Source: Bacillota bacterium
Lineage (GTDB): Bacteria > Bacillota_E > Sulfobacillia > Sulfobacillales > JAIMBI01
Length of the DNA: 7,255 bases
NCBI GenBank assembly: GCA_021828405.1
Contig: JAKARZ010000078.1
Location: 1 to 7,255 of the forward strand
Reading direction: 5' to 3'
Shown here in pieces: positions 1 through 5,906 of the stretch (positions are counted from its first letter, which is position 1; every line of letters starts with the position of its first letter). A program made the position numbers and the translations under genes. Under the pieces are notes generated by a model. It was not told the origin of the DNA, did no database searches, and saw nothing but the letters and a program-made list of their open reading frames with translations.

Positions 1-356
1 GGTTGGCCACCGAGGTGGCCACCCTCTTGCGCGGCAAGCACAAGCCCATTTACACCCCGCACCTGGACACCGGCGACCACGTGATCATCGTGAACGCCGA
101 CAAAGTCGTGCTGACGGGGCGGAAGCTTCAGCAAAAAATTTATTTTCATTACTCGGGCTATCCCGGTGGTGGCAAGCGCGAGGTGTACAGCCGACTCATG
201 AAGCGTCGGCCGGAATTTGCGGTGGAGAAGGCGATCCGCGGGATGTTGCCCAAAAACAGCTTGGGCCGCGACATGTTCCGGAAGCTCCGCGTCTATCGGG
301 GCCCGGACCACCCGCATGCGGGTCAGCAGCCGACCGTGTGGGAGGTCAGAGGCTAA
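1..356 (+). CDS. rplM: 50S ribosomal protein L13, 3' part (5' end outside window)
   Basis: L13 is an early-assembling protein of the large ribosomal subunit that binds 23S rRNA. The visible 117 codons carry its signature regions: [15 protein letters not shown] near the window start, then [17 protein letters not shown], the [18 protein letters not shown] stretch, and the C-terminal [18 protein letters not shown] segment followed by the usual HPHAGQQP tail. Full-length L13 is about 143 residues, so roughly the first 25 to 27 residues lie upstream of the window. The TTG at position 3 is an internal leucine codon, not a start. Bases 1-2 are the end of the preceding codon. The TAA stop at 354-356 is one base from the rpsI ATG, so the two genes are clearly co-transcribed, as in almost all bacteria. 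Identification is certain. Confidence 0.97.
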   Translation, partial: LATEVATLLRGKHKPIYTPHLDTGDHVIIVNADKVVLTGRKLQQKIYFHYSGYPGGGKREVYSRLMKRRPEFAVEKAIRGMLPKNSLGRDMFRKLRVYRGPDHPHAGQQPTVWEVRG

Positions 357-357
357 C

Positions 358-753
358 ATGGCGGATGTCGTACAGGTGTGGGGTACCGGCCGCCGCAAGA
401 ACGCGGTGGCGCGGGTGCGAATCATGCCCGGCACGGGCGAATTTCGAGTAAACGGGCGCACGGTGGAGCAGTACTTCCCCACCAACGCCCAGCGGCTGGT
501 GATTTACCAACCGCTGAAGGCGCTGTCGGCCGACGGGCGGTTTGACGTCATCGTGAAGGTGCACGGCGGCGGCGTGTCCGGACAGGCGGGTGCGGTGCGC
601 CATGGCTTGGCCCGGGCCCTGGTGAGCTTGGACCACAATTTTCGCCCCCAACTGAAGCGGGAGGGATATCTCACCCGCGATGCGCGCATGAAGGAGCGCC
701 GCAAGTACGGCTTGAAAAAGGCCCGCAAGCGGCCGCAGTTCTCCAAGCGCTGA
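358..753 (+). CDS. rpsI: 30S ribosomal protein S9
   Basis: S9 is a small-subunit head protein whose basic C-terminal tail reaches the P-site tRNA. The 131-residue product is of normal length for the family. It starts [20 protein letters not shown], the standard S9 entry motif at residues 9-20. It also contains the glycine-rich [18 protein letters not shown] segment, the [32 protein letters not shown] block, and the invariant terminal [12 protein letters not shown]. The ATG at 358 is preceded by GGAGG at 341-345, which lies inside the end of rplM. With only one base between the rplM stop and this start, translation of the pair is probably coupled. A strong terminator follows directly after the stop, so this is the end of the ribosomal operon. 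Confidence 0.98.
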   Translation: MADVVQVWGTGRRKNAVARVRIMPGTGEFRVNGRTVEQYFPTNAQRLVIYQPLKALSADGRFDVIVKVHGGGVSGQAGAVRHGLARALVSLDHNFRPQLKREGYLTRDARMKERRKYGLKKARKRPQFSKR

Positions 754-756
754 GCG

Positions 757-786
757 AACGCCGCCCACCGGGCGGCGTTTTTCTTT
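757..786 (+). terminator. Rho-independent terminator of rplM-rpsI
   Basis: A perfect 10-bp stem is visible: AACGCCGCCC (757-766) pairs with GGGCGGCGTT (770-779) around a three-base ACC loop, followed by a T-rich tract (TTTTCTTT, 779-786). It begins three bases after the rpsI stop. This is a textbook intrinsic terminator and implies that cwlD downstream has its own promoter or relies on read-through. Confidence 0.93.
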
Positions 787-845
787 GACCTTGTCCGCAT
801 ACCCTGTCTCTAGTGGCTGCGAGGCGACAGGGTGGAGGCGGCGCG

Positions 846-1568
846 TTGCACAACATCTGGCGATCTTTGACCGCCGTCGGGCTGGCGTTGTTGGCACTGG
901 GCGCAGGCGTCCGCGCCTGGTCGGCGGGCGCCCGGGCGCCCCGGGCCGTGGCGCCCTATGTCGGCCTGCTCGCAGGCCGGACCATCGTCATCGATCCCGG
1001 GCACGGGGGCTGGGACCCGGGCGCCACCGGTGGTCGGGCCCGCGAGGCCGACATCAATGTGGCGGTGGCCGAAACGTTGCGCGGCCTGCTGGAGGGGGCC
1101 GGCGCGCGCGTCCTGCTCACGTGGTCGGCCGCGCACCCGATTCCCGCCCGCCGCAAGTACCGCGTGCAGGCCCGTTCGCAGTGGATCAACCGGCAGGGCG
1201 CCGACGTGCTGATCGACATCCACACGAACATTGGCGCGGGGGGGGTCGGCCCGCAGGTGTTCTACTGGGATGGTCTTTCCTCGCGCGTGCTGGCGGATGC
1301 GATCCAGGAGGAGCTCTCGGGGTTCACGGGGACGCATCGGCGCGTGGCGCGCATCAATCAGTATGTGTTGCGCCACAGCGCCATTCCCGCCGTGAACGTC
1401 GAGGTGGGCTTTCTGTCGCATCCCCAAGAAGCCGCTCGGCTGACAGCCGCCCAATACCAGCGGGATTTGGCGTGGTGCATCTTTGTGGGCGTTCTGCGCT
1501 GGTTCGTGGGCGGCACCGCCCCGCCGGCGTATCTCGCGCCGCCATGGCCCGCGGAGCTAGTGCGGTAG
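846..1568 (+). CDS. cwlD: CwlD-type N-acetylmuramoyl-L-alanine amidase (Amidase_3)
   Basis: This is a zinc amidase that removes the stem peptide from N-acetylmuramic acid. CwlD of spore formers does this in the forespore so that muramic-delta-lactam can be made in the spore cortex. With the TTG start at 846 the protein has 240 residues, close to Bacillus CwlD (about 237). A single membrane/signal segment lies at residues 8-25. Amidase_3 motifs follow: IDPGHGGWDPG with zinc ligand H53, READIN with E67, DIHTN with H126, and catalytic VEVGFLS with E186. The start was chosen because GGTGGAGG (831-838) lies seven bases upstream of TTG 846. A GTG at 813 is in frame but has no ribosome binding site. 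The position directly behind rplM-rpsI is the classic Bacillota location of cwlD. TWSAAHP replaces the usual TRxxD after the second strand, a modest divergence. Confidence 0.9.
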   Translation: MHNIWRSLTAVGLALLALGAGVRAWSAGARAPRAVAPYVGLLAGRTIVIDPGHGGWDPGATGGRAREADINVAVAETLRGLLEGAGARVLLTWSAAHPIPARRKYRVQARSQWINRQGADVLIDIHTNIGAGGVGPQVFYWDGLSSRVLADAIQEELSGFTGTHRRVARINQYVLRHSAIPAVNVEVGFLSHPQEAARLTAAQYQRDLAWCIFVGVLRWFVGGTAPPAYLAPPWPAELVR

Positions 1569-1597
1569 GCCAAGCGTCCGCAGGCTTCGGGGGCCAG

Positions 1598-1612
1598 GCG
1601 GTATACTACCGC
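1598..1612. promoter_or_regulatory. Inverted repeat enclosing a -10-like TATACT upstream of arginase
   Basis: GCGGTA (1598-1603) and TACCGC (1607-1612) form a perfect 6-bp inverted repeat around TAC. TATACT at 1602-1607 inside it resembles a sigma-A -10 hexamer, and the arginase Shine-Dalgarno begins two bases later. No convincing -35 hexamer is found 16-18 bases upstream. It could be an operator placed over a promoter, or a weak RNA hairpin next to the ribosome binding site. Confidence 0.3.
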
Positions 1613-1634
1613 TGGAGGGAGGCGGTCGCCCACT

Positions 1635-2546
1635 ATGCATGGTCCGTCAGAGGCAAAGAGTGTTCGGGTGATTGGGGTGCCTCTGGATTACGGAGCAGAT
1701 CGCCGAGGGGTGGACATGGGTCCTAGTGCGATCCGGTATGCGGATCTGCAGGAACGCCTGAAGCGCATCGGCCACACCGTCTCGGATGCGGGGAATATTC
1801 CCGTGCCGGTGCCGGAGAGCCGGGCGACGACGGACCACCACCTGAAGTTTTTGCCCGAGATCGGGAAGGTAACCCGGGTGTTGGCCAGGGCCGTGGAGCG
1901 GGCGCTCAGCGATGGGGACTTTCCGATCATGCTGGGTGGGGATCACTCGCTGGCCATGGGGAGCATTGCCGGCCTGTTGCGGGTCAGGCCCGAGCCCGGG
2001 CTCCTGTGGGTGGACGCTCACGGGGACTTCAACACGGCCGACACCTCGCCGTCGGGCAACATTCACGGCATGCCGGCCTCGGTCGCCTGCGGACTGGGTC
2101 ACCCCGACCTGCTGACGGCGTTTCGGGGCCACTTCGTGGATCCGCGCCGGGTCGCCTACATCGGGATTCGGACGCTGGATAGGGACGAGGAGCGGCTCAT
2201 GCACCAGGCGGGCGTCACGGTCTTCAGCATGTACGAGGTGGACAAGTACGGCATGCGCGAGGTGGTGGCGCGGGCCCTCGAGGTGGTGACCCGCAACACG
2301 GATGGCGTCCACGTGAGCTTCGACATTGATGCCGTCGACCCGCTGTTTGCTCCGGGCTCGGGCACGCCCTACTCGGGCGGCTTGACGGAGCGGGAAGCGC
2401 ACCTGCTGCTGGAGCTGGTGGCCGAGGCCGGCGTCATGACCTCGATGGACATGGTGGAGGTCAACCCCATTTTGGATGAGCACAACCGCACCGCGGCGCT
2501 GGCGGCCGACTTGATTGCGTCGGCGCTGGGTCAGCGCATCTTTTAA
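1635..2546 (+). CDS. rocF: Arginase (ureohydrolase family)
   Basis: Arginase hydrolyses L-arginine to L-ornithine and urea with a binuclear manganese centre in the cytoplasm. The 303-residue length is normal (family about 300). The metal-binding signatures are complete: GGDHS (H104), VDAHGDFN (D127, H129, D131) and SFDIDAVDP (D230, D232). The substrate-loop SGNIHGMP at 140-147 and the late MVEVNP motif are also present, and the DYGADRRGVDMGPSAIR N-terminus is characteristic of arginases rather than agmatinases. The ATG at 1635 is served by GGAGGGAGG (1614-1622), 12 bases upstream. The gene follows cwlD after 66 bases and precedes an M20 amidohydrolase by 54 bases with no terminator between, so the last two are likely co-transcribed. 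The arginase could supply ornithine for proline/glutamate catabolism or polyamines. Agmatinase or formiminoglutamase activity is less likely given the motifs. Confidence 0.92.
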   Translation: MHGPSEAKSVRVIGVPLDYGADRRGVDMGPSAIRYADLQERLKRIGHTVSDAGNIPVPVPESRATTDHHLKFLPEIGKVTRVLARAVERALSDGDFPIMLGGDHSLAMGSIAGLLRVRPEPGLLWVDAHGDFNTADTSPSGNIHGMPASVACGLGHPDLLTAFRGHFVDPRRVAYIGIRTLDRDEERLMHQAGVTVFSMYEVDKYGMREVVARALEVVTRNTDGVHVSFDIDAVDPLFAPGSGTPYSGGLTEREAHLLLELVAEAGVMTSMDMVEVNPILDEHNRTAALAADLIASALGQRIF

Positions 2547-2600
2547 ACACGGCAGCACTCGAAAGGGAGCCTGACCGAACAGAGGAGCAGGGGGGACGCC

Positions 2601-3752
2601 ATGGCAACCGGGGGAGCCGAGCAGCTGGTGGCGTGGCGGCGCGATTTGCACCGCCTGGCCGAACTGGCGTACGAAGAAGTGGAGACTGCCCAGTATGTGG
2701 AGCAGCAACTGAGGGCGTGGGGCCTGGACCCCCGCCGGCCCACGCGCACGAGCATCGTGGCCGACATCGAGGGACGCGCGGGATCGGGGCCGCTGGTGGC
2801 GCTGCGGGCCGATATGGACGGACTGCCGCTCACGGAAGACAGCGGGGAGCCGTTCAGCTCAACCCACCCGGGCGTCATGCACGCCTGTGGCCACGATGGC
2901 CACATGGCCATCCTGCTCGGCACAGCGGAGCGACTGTTGGCGCGGGACTTTGCCGGGACAGTGCGACTATTGTTTCAGCCGGCGGAGGAGCGGCCGCCCG
3001 GCGGGGCGGTGGAGCTCATCGCGGCGGGTGAACTTCAGGGCGCGCGTGCCGTGTTGGGCCTGCATCTGCAGGCGGGGTGGCCCGTGGGGTGGGTGGGGCT
3101 AACGCCCGGTCCCCTGATGGCATACTCGGACCGATTTCGCATTCGGATCCACGGAAGGGGCGGCCATGGCTCCGAGCCGCAGAGCACCCAGGACGCCGTG
3201 CTCATCGCCGCCGAAACCGTGGTGAGCCTGCAGACGATCGTGAGCCGGCGCGTGCCCCCGGCGGAGACCGTGGTGGTGACCTGCGGGACCATCACGGCGG
3301 GCCAAACGTTCAACATCATCGCGGAAACGGCGGAGATCACCGGGACCGTGCGCACGTTTGCCCGCGACGTCCAGGCCCAGGTGGAAGAGGAGATCCGCCG
3401 CCGCGCCACCCACATCGCGGCGATCTACGGCGCGGTGGCGGAATGCGAATACGTGCCCGGGTACCCGGCGCTTGTCAACGACGCGGCGGTGGTGGAGGAA
3501 TGGGGCCGTCTGCTGGCGGACGTGGCCACTGTGGAGCAGCCGCCGGCCCTGCCGCAGGGGGAAGACTTCGCCTACTACCTGCAGAAGGTGCCCGGTGCGT
3601 TTCTCTGGTTGGGGGCGGCGCCGGCGGGCGAGGGGCACCCGCATCACTCGCCGCACTTTCGCATCCACGAAGACGCGCTGCCGCTCGGGGTAACCGTCAT
3701 GGAGCGGGGGGCGCGCCACTTCCTGGCCCACCCCCCGGCCGTGCGCGCCTAG
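2601..3752 (+). CDS. M20D-family amidohydrolase (N-acyl-amino-acid hydrolase type)
   Basis: The product is a 383-residue metallohydrolase of the M20D group (HipO/AmhX/IAA-amino-acid hydrolase-like), which cleaves amide bonds of N-acylated amino acids or related compounds. Metal ligands are visible: C96 and H98 in HACGHDGHMA, E129-E130 in QPAEERPPGG, H155 in GLHLQ, and a C-terminal histidine in HHSPHF (348-353). The ALRADMDGLPL motif (67-77) and the lid/dimerisation domain starting near residue 170 (IHGRGGHGSEP) are typical. The ATG at 2601 has AGGGGGG about six bases upstream. The usual N-terminal RRDLHRHPELSFxE appears here as RRDLHRLAELAYEE, losing the common HP pair. Its location behind arginase suggests amino-acid salvage, but the substrate cannot be told from sequence. 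Aminoacylase, hippurate hydrolase and N-acetyl-diaminopimelate deacetylase relatives are all possible. Confidence 0.88.
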   Translation: MATGGAEQLVAWRRDLHRLAELAYEEVETAQYVEQQLRAWGLDPRRPTRTSIVADIEGRAGSGPLVALRADMDGLPLTEDSGEPFSSTHPGVMHACGHDGHMAILLGTAERLLARDFAGTVRLLFQPAEERPPGGAVELIAAGELQGARAVLGLHLQAGWPVGWVGLTPGPLMAYSDRFRIRIHGRGGHGSEPQSTQDAVLIAAETVVSLQTIVSRRVPPAETVVVTCGTITAGQTFNIIAETAEITGTVRTFARDVQAQVEEEIRRRATHIAAIYGAVAECEYVPGYPALVNDAAVVEEWGRLLADVATVEQPPALPQGEDFAYYLQKVPGAFLWLGAAPAGEGHPHHSPHFRIHEDALPLGVTVMERGARHFLAHPPAVRA

Positions 3753-3768
3753 CGCGAATCATTCCGCG

Positions 3769-3797
3769 GGAGGGGGCAGGGTGGCGCTGCCCCCTCC
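3769..3797. terminator. Hairpin between convergent genes, probable bidirectional terminator
   Basis: GGAGGGGGCAG (3769-3779) and CTGCCCCCTCC (3787-3797) form a perfect 11-bp stem around a seven-base loop. It lies between the stop of the amidohydrolase (3752) and the stop of the opposing lipoprotein gene (3803). There is no T-tract on either strand, so it is not a classical intrinsic terminator. The placement still fits a shared transcription end or an RNA 3'-end stabiliser. Confidence 0.55.
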
Positions 3798-3802
3798 GCA
3801 TG

Positions 3803-4987
3803 CTACGGCGTGGCGGTGGGCGACAGCGTCAGCTGAAAGCTGGTGCCGGACGCCGCTGTCGGCACTACTTCGATCCAGGTCTGGCCCGGGTCGAAGCGGG
3901 CGGGCTGGCCGTTGGCTAGGTAAAATTGGGTTGGTTGTCCCGGTCCCGCGTTGCTCCAGGTTCCGACGTAGTACCGGTTCCCCAAAAACATCTTGGCTAC
4001 CCCCTGGCCATGCGTGTCGATGAGGATCCAGCGGTCGCCGGGATTGGGGTTCGGATCGCTGTTGTCCAGGTACTCGGTGGTGTACTGGAAGATGATGTTC
4101 TTGGCCACGACGGGACGATGCGAGTTTTGCCCCATCACCTGGGTGTAGCCTGTTTGGCTGCACGAGACCGGACACATCACCCAGCGGGTGTAGCCCGCGT
4201 CGGCGCTGTTCCAACGCCACTGCTCAATCGTGTTGCGCGTGTTCCACCGCATCGTGATGGTCTGATAAGGAGGCGCGCTGGCGCCCGCCGGCGTGGGGGA
4301 CGCGAAGGACCACTCGGGTGTCACCGCCGGGTTGCCCCACTGGCGCTGGGCGTAGGCCATCAGGTTCACCATGTCGGAGAACAGATTGTGCGGGGCGGGC
4401 AGCGACGTGATGCGATAGTAGAGGGACTGGGCGTTAGCCAGCCCATCCATGTTGTGCACTCCGTCGTTGACGATGGCCTGGTCTCCCAGCGTGGATCCGC
4501 CCGCATGCGCGTACGCGGCGTTCCACGAATGCACCCAGCTCACGAAGTACGGCCGTGCCGACCGCACGGGGCCGACGGTCTGCGGGGCGTGGCCCCAGTA
4601 CAGCGCCATGAAGCGGGTGTAGTAAAAGCTCTCCATGTACGTCTCGTACACCACGTCCGCCGAGGACAGGCCAAACTGCGGGCGGGCGTACTCGGAGTTT
4701 TCGATCATGAGGGCGACGAGGGGGCCATGCACGGGCGTGGCCAAGCCGGTGAGCGGGTCAAGGGTGCCGGAGGGGGCGGTGGTGGGAGGGGGCGACGACG
4801 GGGTTCGGCTGCGGTGATGCGGATGATGAGCAGGCGGGCTCGCGGCCGGAGCGGGTCCGCCACACGCCGCCAGCACCGCGATCCCAGCGGCCAGCAGCAC
4901 GGGCCAGAGAAAGCCGGTGCGCACCGAGCCGCCGGGGAGGCGGAGCGGGCCACCGGTCTCGTTCATGATCGATCGCGATAACTTCAT
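3803..4987 (-). CDS. yerB: DUF3048-domain (YerB-like) lipoprotein
   Basis: The 394-residue protein belongs to the DUF3048 family (YerB of Bacillus subtilis), whose biochemical role is unsettled. It has a hydrophobic signal segment (26-41) ending in a lipobox LAAC with lipidation Cys42, so it is probably anchored on the outer face of the membrane. A His/Pro/Ser/Thr-rich linker (43-76) follows. The N-terminal DUF3048 domain shows PLTGL (78-82), IENSEYARPQFGLSSADVVYE, the hallmark GPVRSARPYF (139-148) and HAGGS (161-165). The C-terminal domain ends with NGQPARFDPGQTWIEVVP. The segment around 270-285 contains C272 and C276 (a CPVSC loop), which I do not recall as a family feature. The start at 4987 gives a long n-region; ATG 4966-4964 (Met8) is an alternative with no better ribosome binding site. 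A tiny upstream ORF overlaps the chosen start. The gene stands alone, convergent with the amidohydrolase. Confidence 0.88.
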   Translation of the reverse strand: MKLSRSIMNETGGPLRLPGGSVRTGFLWPVLLAAGIAVLAACGGPAPAASPPAHHPHHRSRTPSSPPPTTAPSGTLDPLTGLATPVHGPLVALMIENSEYARPQFGLSSADVVYETYMESFYYTRFMALYWGHAPQTVGPVRSARPYFVSWVHSWNAAYAHAGGSTLGDQAIVNDGVHNMDGLANAQSLYYRITSLPAPHNLFSDMVNLMAYAQRQWGNPAVTPEWSFASPTPAGASAPPYQTITMRWNTRNTIEQWRWNSADAGYTRWVMCPVSCSQTGYTQVMGQNSHRPVVAKNIIFQYTTEYLDNSDPNPNPGDRWILIDTHGQGVAKMFLGNRYYVGTWSNAGPGQPTQFYLANGQPARFDPGQTWIEVVPTAASGTSFQLTLSPTATP

Positions 4988-5001
4988 GCGTCAGCGGCCA
5001 T
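4984..5001 (-). promoter_or_regulatory. Five-codon upstream ORF overlapping the DUF3048 gene start (ATGA)
   Basis: On the minus strand, an AAGGGGGAAG purine tract ends about four bases before an ATG at 5001-4999, which reads M-A-A-D-A and stops at TGA 4986-4984. That TGA overlaps the ATG of the lipoprotein gene (4987-4985) as ATGA. The lipoprotein start itself has no close Shine-Dalgarno. This arrangement suggests that ribosomes load on the mini-ORF and re-initiate at the main gene. The mini-ORF could also be accidental, with the distant Shine-Dalgarno serving the main ATG directly. Confidence 0.4.
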
Positions 5002-5368
5002 GCCGCTTCCCCCTTTCCATTCCTCATGTGGTGAACGCCGCCGGGAACTGTAGGGTTACCGTGAGTGTAGCACGGGAGGCAAGCGCTGGAAGGTGGGCCG
5101 CAGAGCACCTCTGCGTGTGTGCGCGGGCCCTCGGGGCCAGCGCCGACCGCCACGGCCGGGTGGCCATTTCCCCAAAGCTCGTCACAGCTCCACAAGCGCT
5201 TGCGGGCCATGACCTTCCGATCCCCGGCTTCGGATTGGCTGCCGGGCGGCCGCCCTCCTTCGCTATTTTCGGCCAGACCCGGGCTTCCCCGCTCGGGCCG
5301 CGCCCCATGGCCCTGCCTTCCGAAGCGGGCGGGTTCCGGGGTGATCTTGGCCGATCTGCCGCATGGGT

Positions 5369-5397
5369 TTGCGCGCACCGCGGACTCCTTCTATGCT
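5369..5397 (+). promoter_or_regulatory. Candidate sigma-A-type promoter for the fur-like/ArsC-like unit
   Basis: TTGCGC (5369-5374) and TATGCT (5392-5397) are separated by 17 bases. This keeps the TTG of the -35 consensus and four of six positions of the -10. Initiation would fall near 5404, giving a leader of about 40 bases before the Fur-family ATG at 5444. The match is moderate only. Confidence 0.35.
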
Positions 5398-5415
5398 GGA
5401 AAACATCCTGGAAAA
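5396..5415 (+). repeat. Direct repeat CTGGAAAA x2 downstream of the candidate -10
   Basis: CTGGAAAA occurs at 5396-5403 and again at 5408-5415, 12 bases apart, in an A-rich patch that stands out from the GC-rich surroundings. It sits where an autoregulatory operator for the Fur-family gene could lie. It does not resemble a palindromic Fur or PerR box. Confidence 0.4.
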
Positions 5416-5443
5416 ACGAGCTTATGGGGCAAGGTGGTGGCCG

Positions 5444-5902
5444 ATGCAGCTGGCGGAGGTGTATCGAAGGCTGGAGGCCGGGTCCCACCGACTGACGCCG
5501 CAACGGCACCTGATCCTGCGCACGCTGGCTGTTCACGGGGACACGCCCCTGTCCGCGGAGGAGCTCCAAGCCCGCGCGCAGGCGGAGCATCGCCTCAGGA
5601 TCGGCCTGGCCACGGTGTACCGCACGCTGGATCTGCTGGTGGCCCTGAACGTGGTGTCGCGCGTAGAGGACCCCCGGGCCCAAGACACGGCCGCGCGGTT
5701 TGCCTGGGCGGGGGAGGACGGCGCGGGTCAGCCGAAGCGCGTCTGTGTGCGCTGTGGGGAAGTTGGCCGCATCCCGGTCGACTGGACAACCGCCGTCTGG
5801 CAGCGGCTGCGGGACGAGCAGGGGTTCGAAGTGGTGGACCAGGAAGTGCGGGTCTACGGCGTGTGCCAACCGTGCCGGGTCGAGCAACGGGTCAGGAGGT
5901 AG
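5444..5902 (+). CDS. Fur-family transcriptional regulator lacking the usual regulatory metal site
   Basis: The 152-residue protein has the Fur/PerR fold. An N-terminal winged helix (residues 1-75) carries RLTPQRHLILRTL and the recognition helix GLATVYRTLDLL (54-65). A C-terminal dimerisation domain carries two CxxC pairs (C101/C104 in CVRCGEVG and C141/C144 in VCQPCR), the structural zinc site. The His-rich HHHxxCxxC approach found in Fur, PerR and Zur is absent: the residues 5 and 3 before C101 are Q96 and K98, and all four histidines (15, 22, 31, 49) lie in the DNA-binding half. The position equivalent to the PerR aspartate ligand after RF is A87. The ATG at 5444 was chosen because AAGGTGG (5431-5437) lies six bases upstream and because the family normally starts at this point. 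An ATG at 5393 and further codons upstream are open but lack a ribosome binding site. The downstream selenoprotein-like gene is almost certainly in the same operon. Confidence 0.88.
   Translation: MQLAEVYRRLEAGSHRLTPQRHLILRTLAVHGDTPLSAEELQARAQAEHRLRIGLATVYRTLDLLVALNVVSRVEDPRAQDTAARFAWAGEDGAGQPKRVCVRCGEVGRIPVDWTTAVWQRLRDEQGFEVVDQEVRVYGVCQPCRVEQRVRR
5894..5900 (+). promoter_or_regulatory. Perfect Shine-Dalgarno that fixes the ArsC-like gene start at 5907
   Basis: AGGAGGT at 5894-5900 is fully complementary to the 16S rRNA 3' end and is followed by a six-base spacer and ATG 5907. Its last T is also the first base of the TAG stop of the Fur-family gene. It shows that translation begins upstream of the in-frame TGA at 5934. 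The GTG at 5946, downstream of the TGA, has no such site. Confidence 0.9.
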
Positions 5903-5906
5903 GGTC

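Larger units (their letters stand above)
4988..5443. other. Divergent intergenic region (about 455 bases)
   Basis: This stretch separates the minus-strand lipoprotein gene from the plus-strand Fur-family gene and must hold both promoters. I see no tRNA-like element, no recognisable riboswitch and no convincing protein in any frame; open frames here are shadows of high GC. Weak promoter candidates are listed separately. A possible minus-strand pair for the lipoprotein is TTCCAG (5091-5086) and TACACT (5069-5064) with a 16-base spacer, a poor match. CTTCGG (5228-5233) can pair with CCGAAG (5320-5325), but such short pairings are expected by chance at this base composition. Confidence 0.5.

Noticed and set aside
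813..845. GTG at 813 as the cwlD start
   Set aside because: No Shine-Dalgarno precedes it. TTG 846 has GGTGGAGG seven bases upstream and gives the usual CwlD length.
1647..2708. A 353-codon minus-strand frame
   Set aside because: It is antisense to arginase, which has full motifs on the plus strand; it has no domain signal of its own.
5363..5443. Longer start for the Fur-family gene
   Set aside because: The extra 27 residues do not resemble the family N-terminus, overlap the candidate promoter and lack a ribosome binding site.
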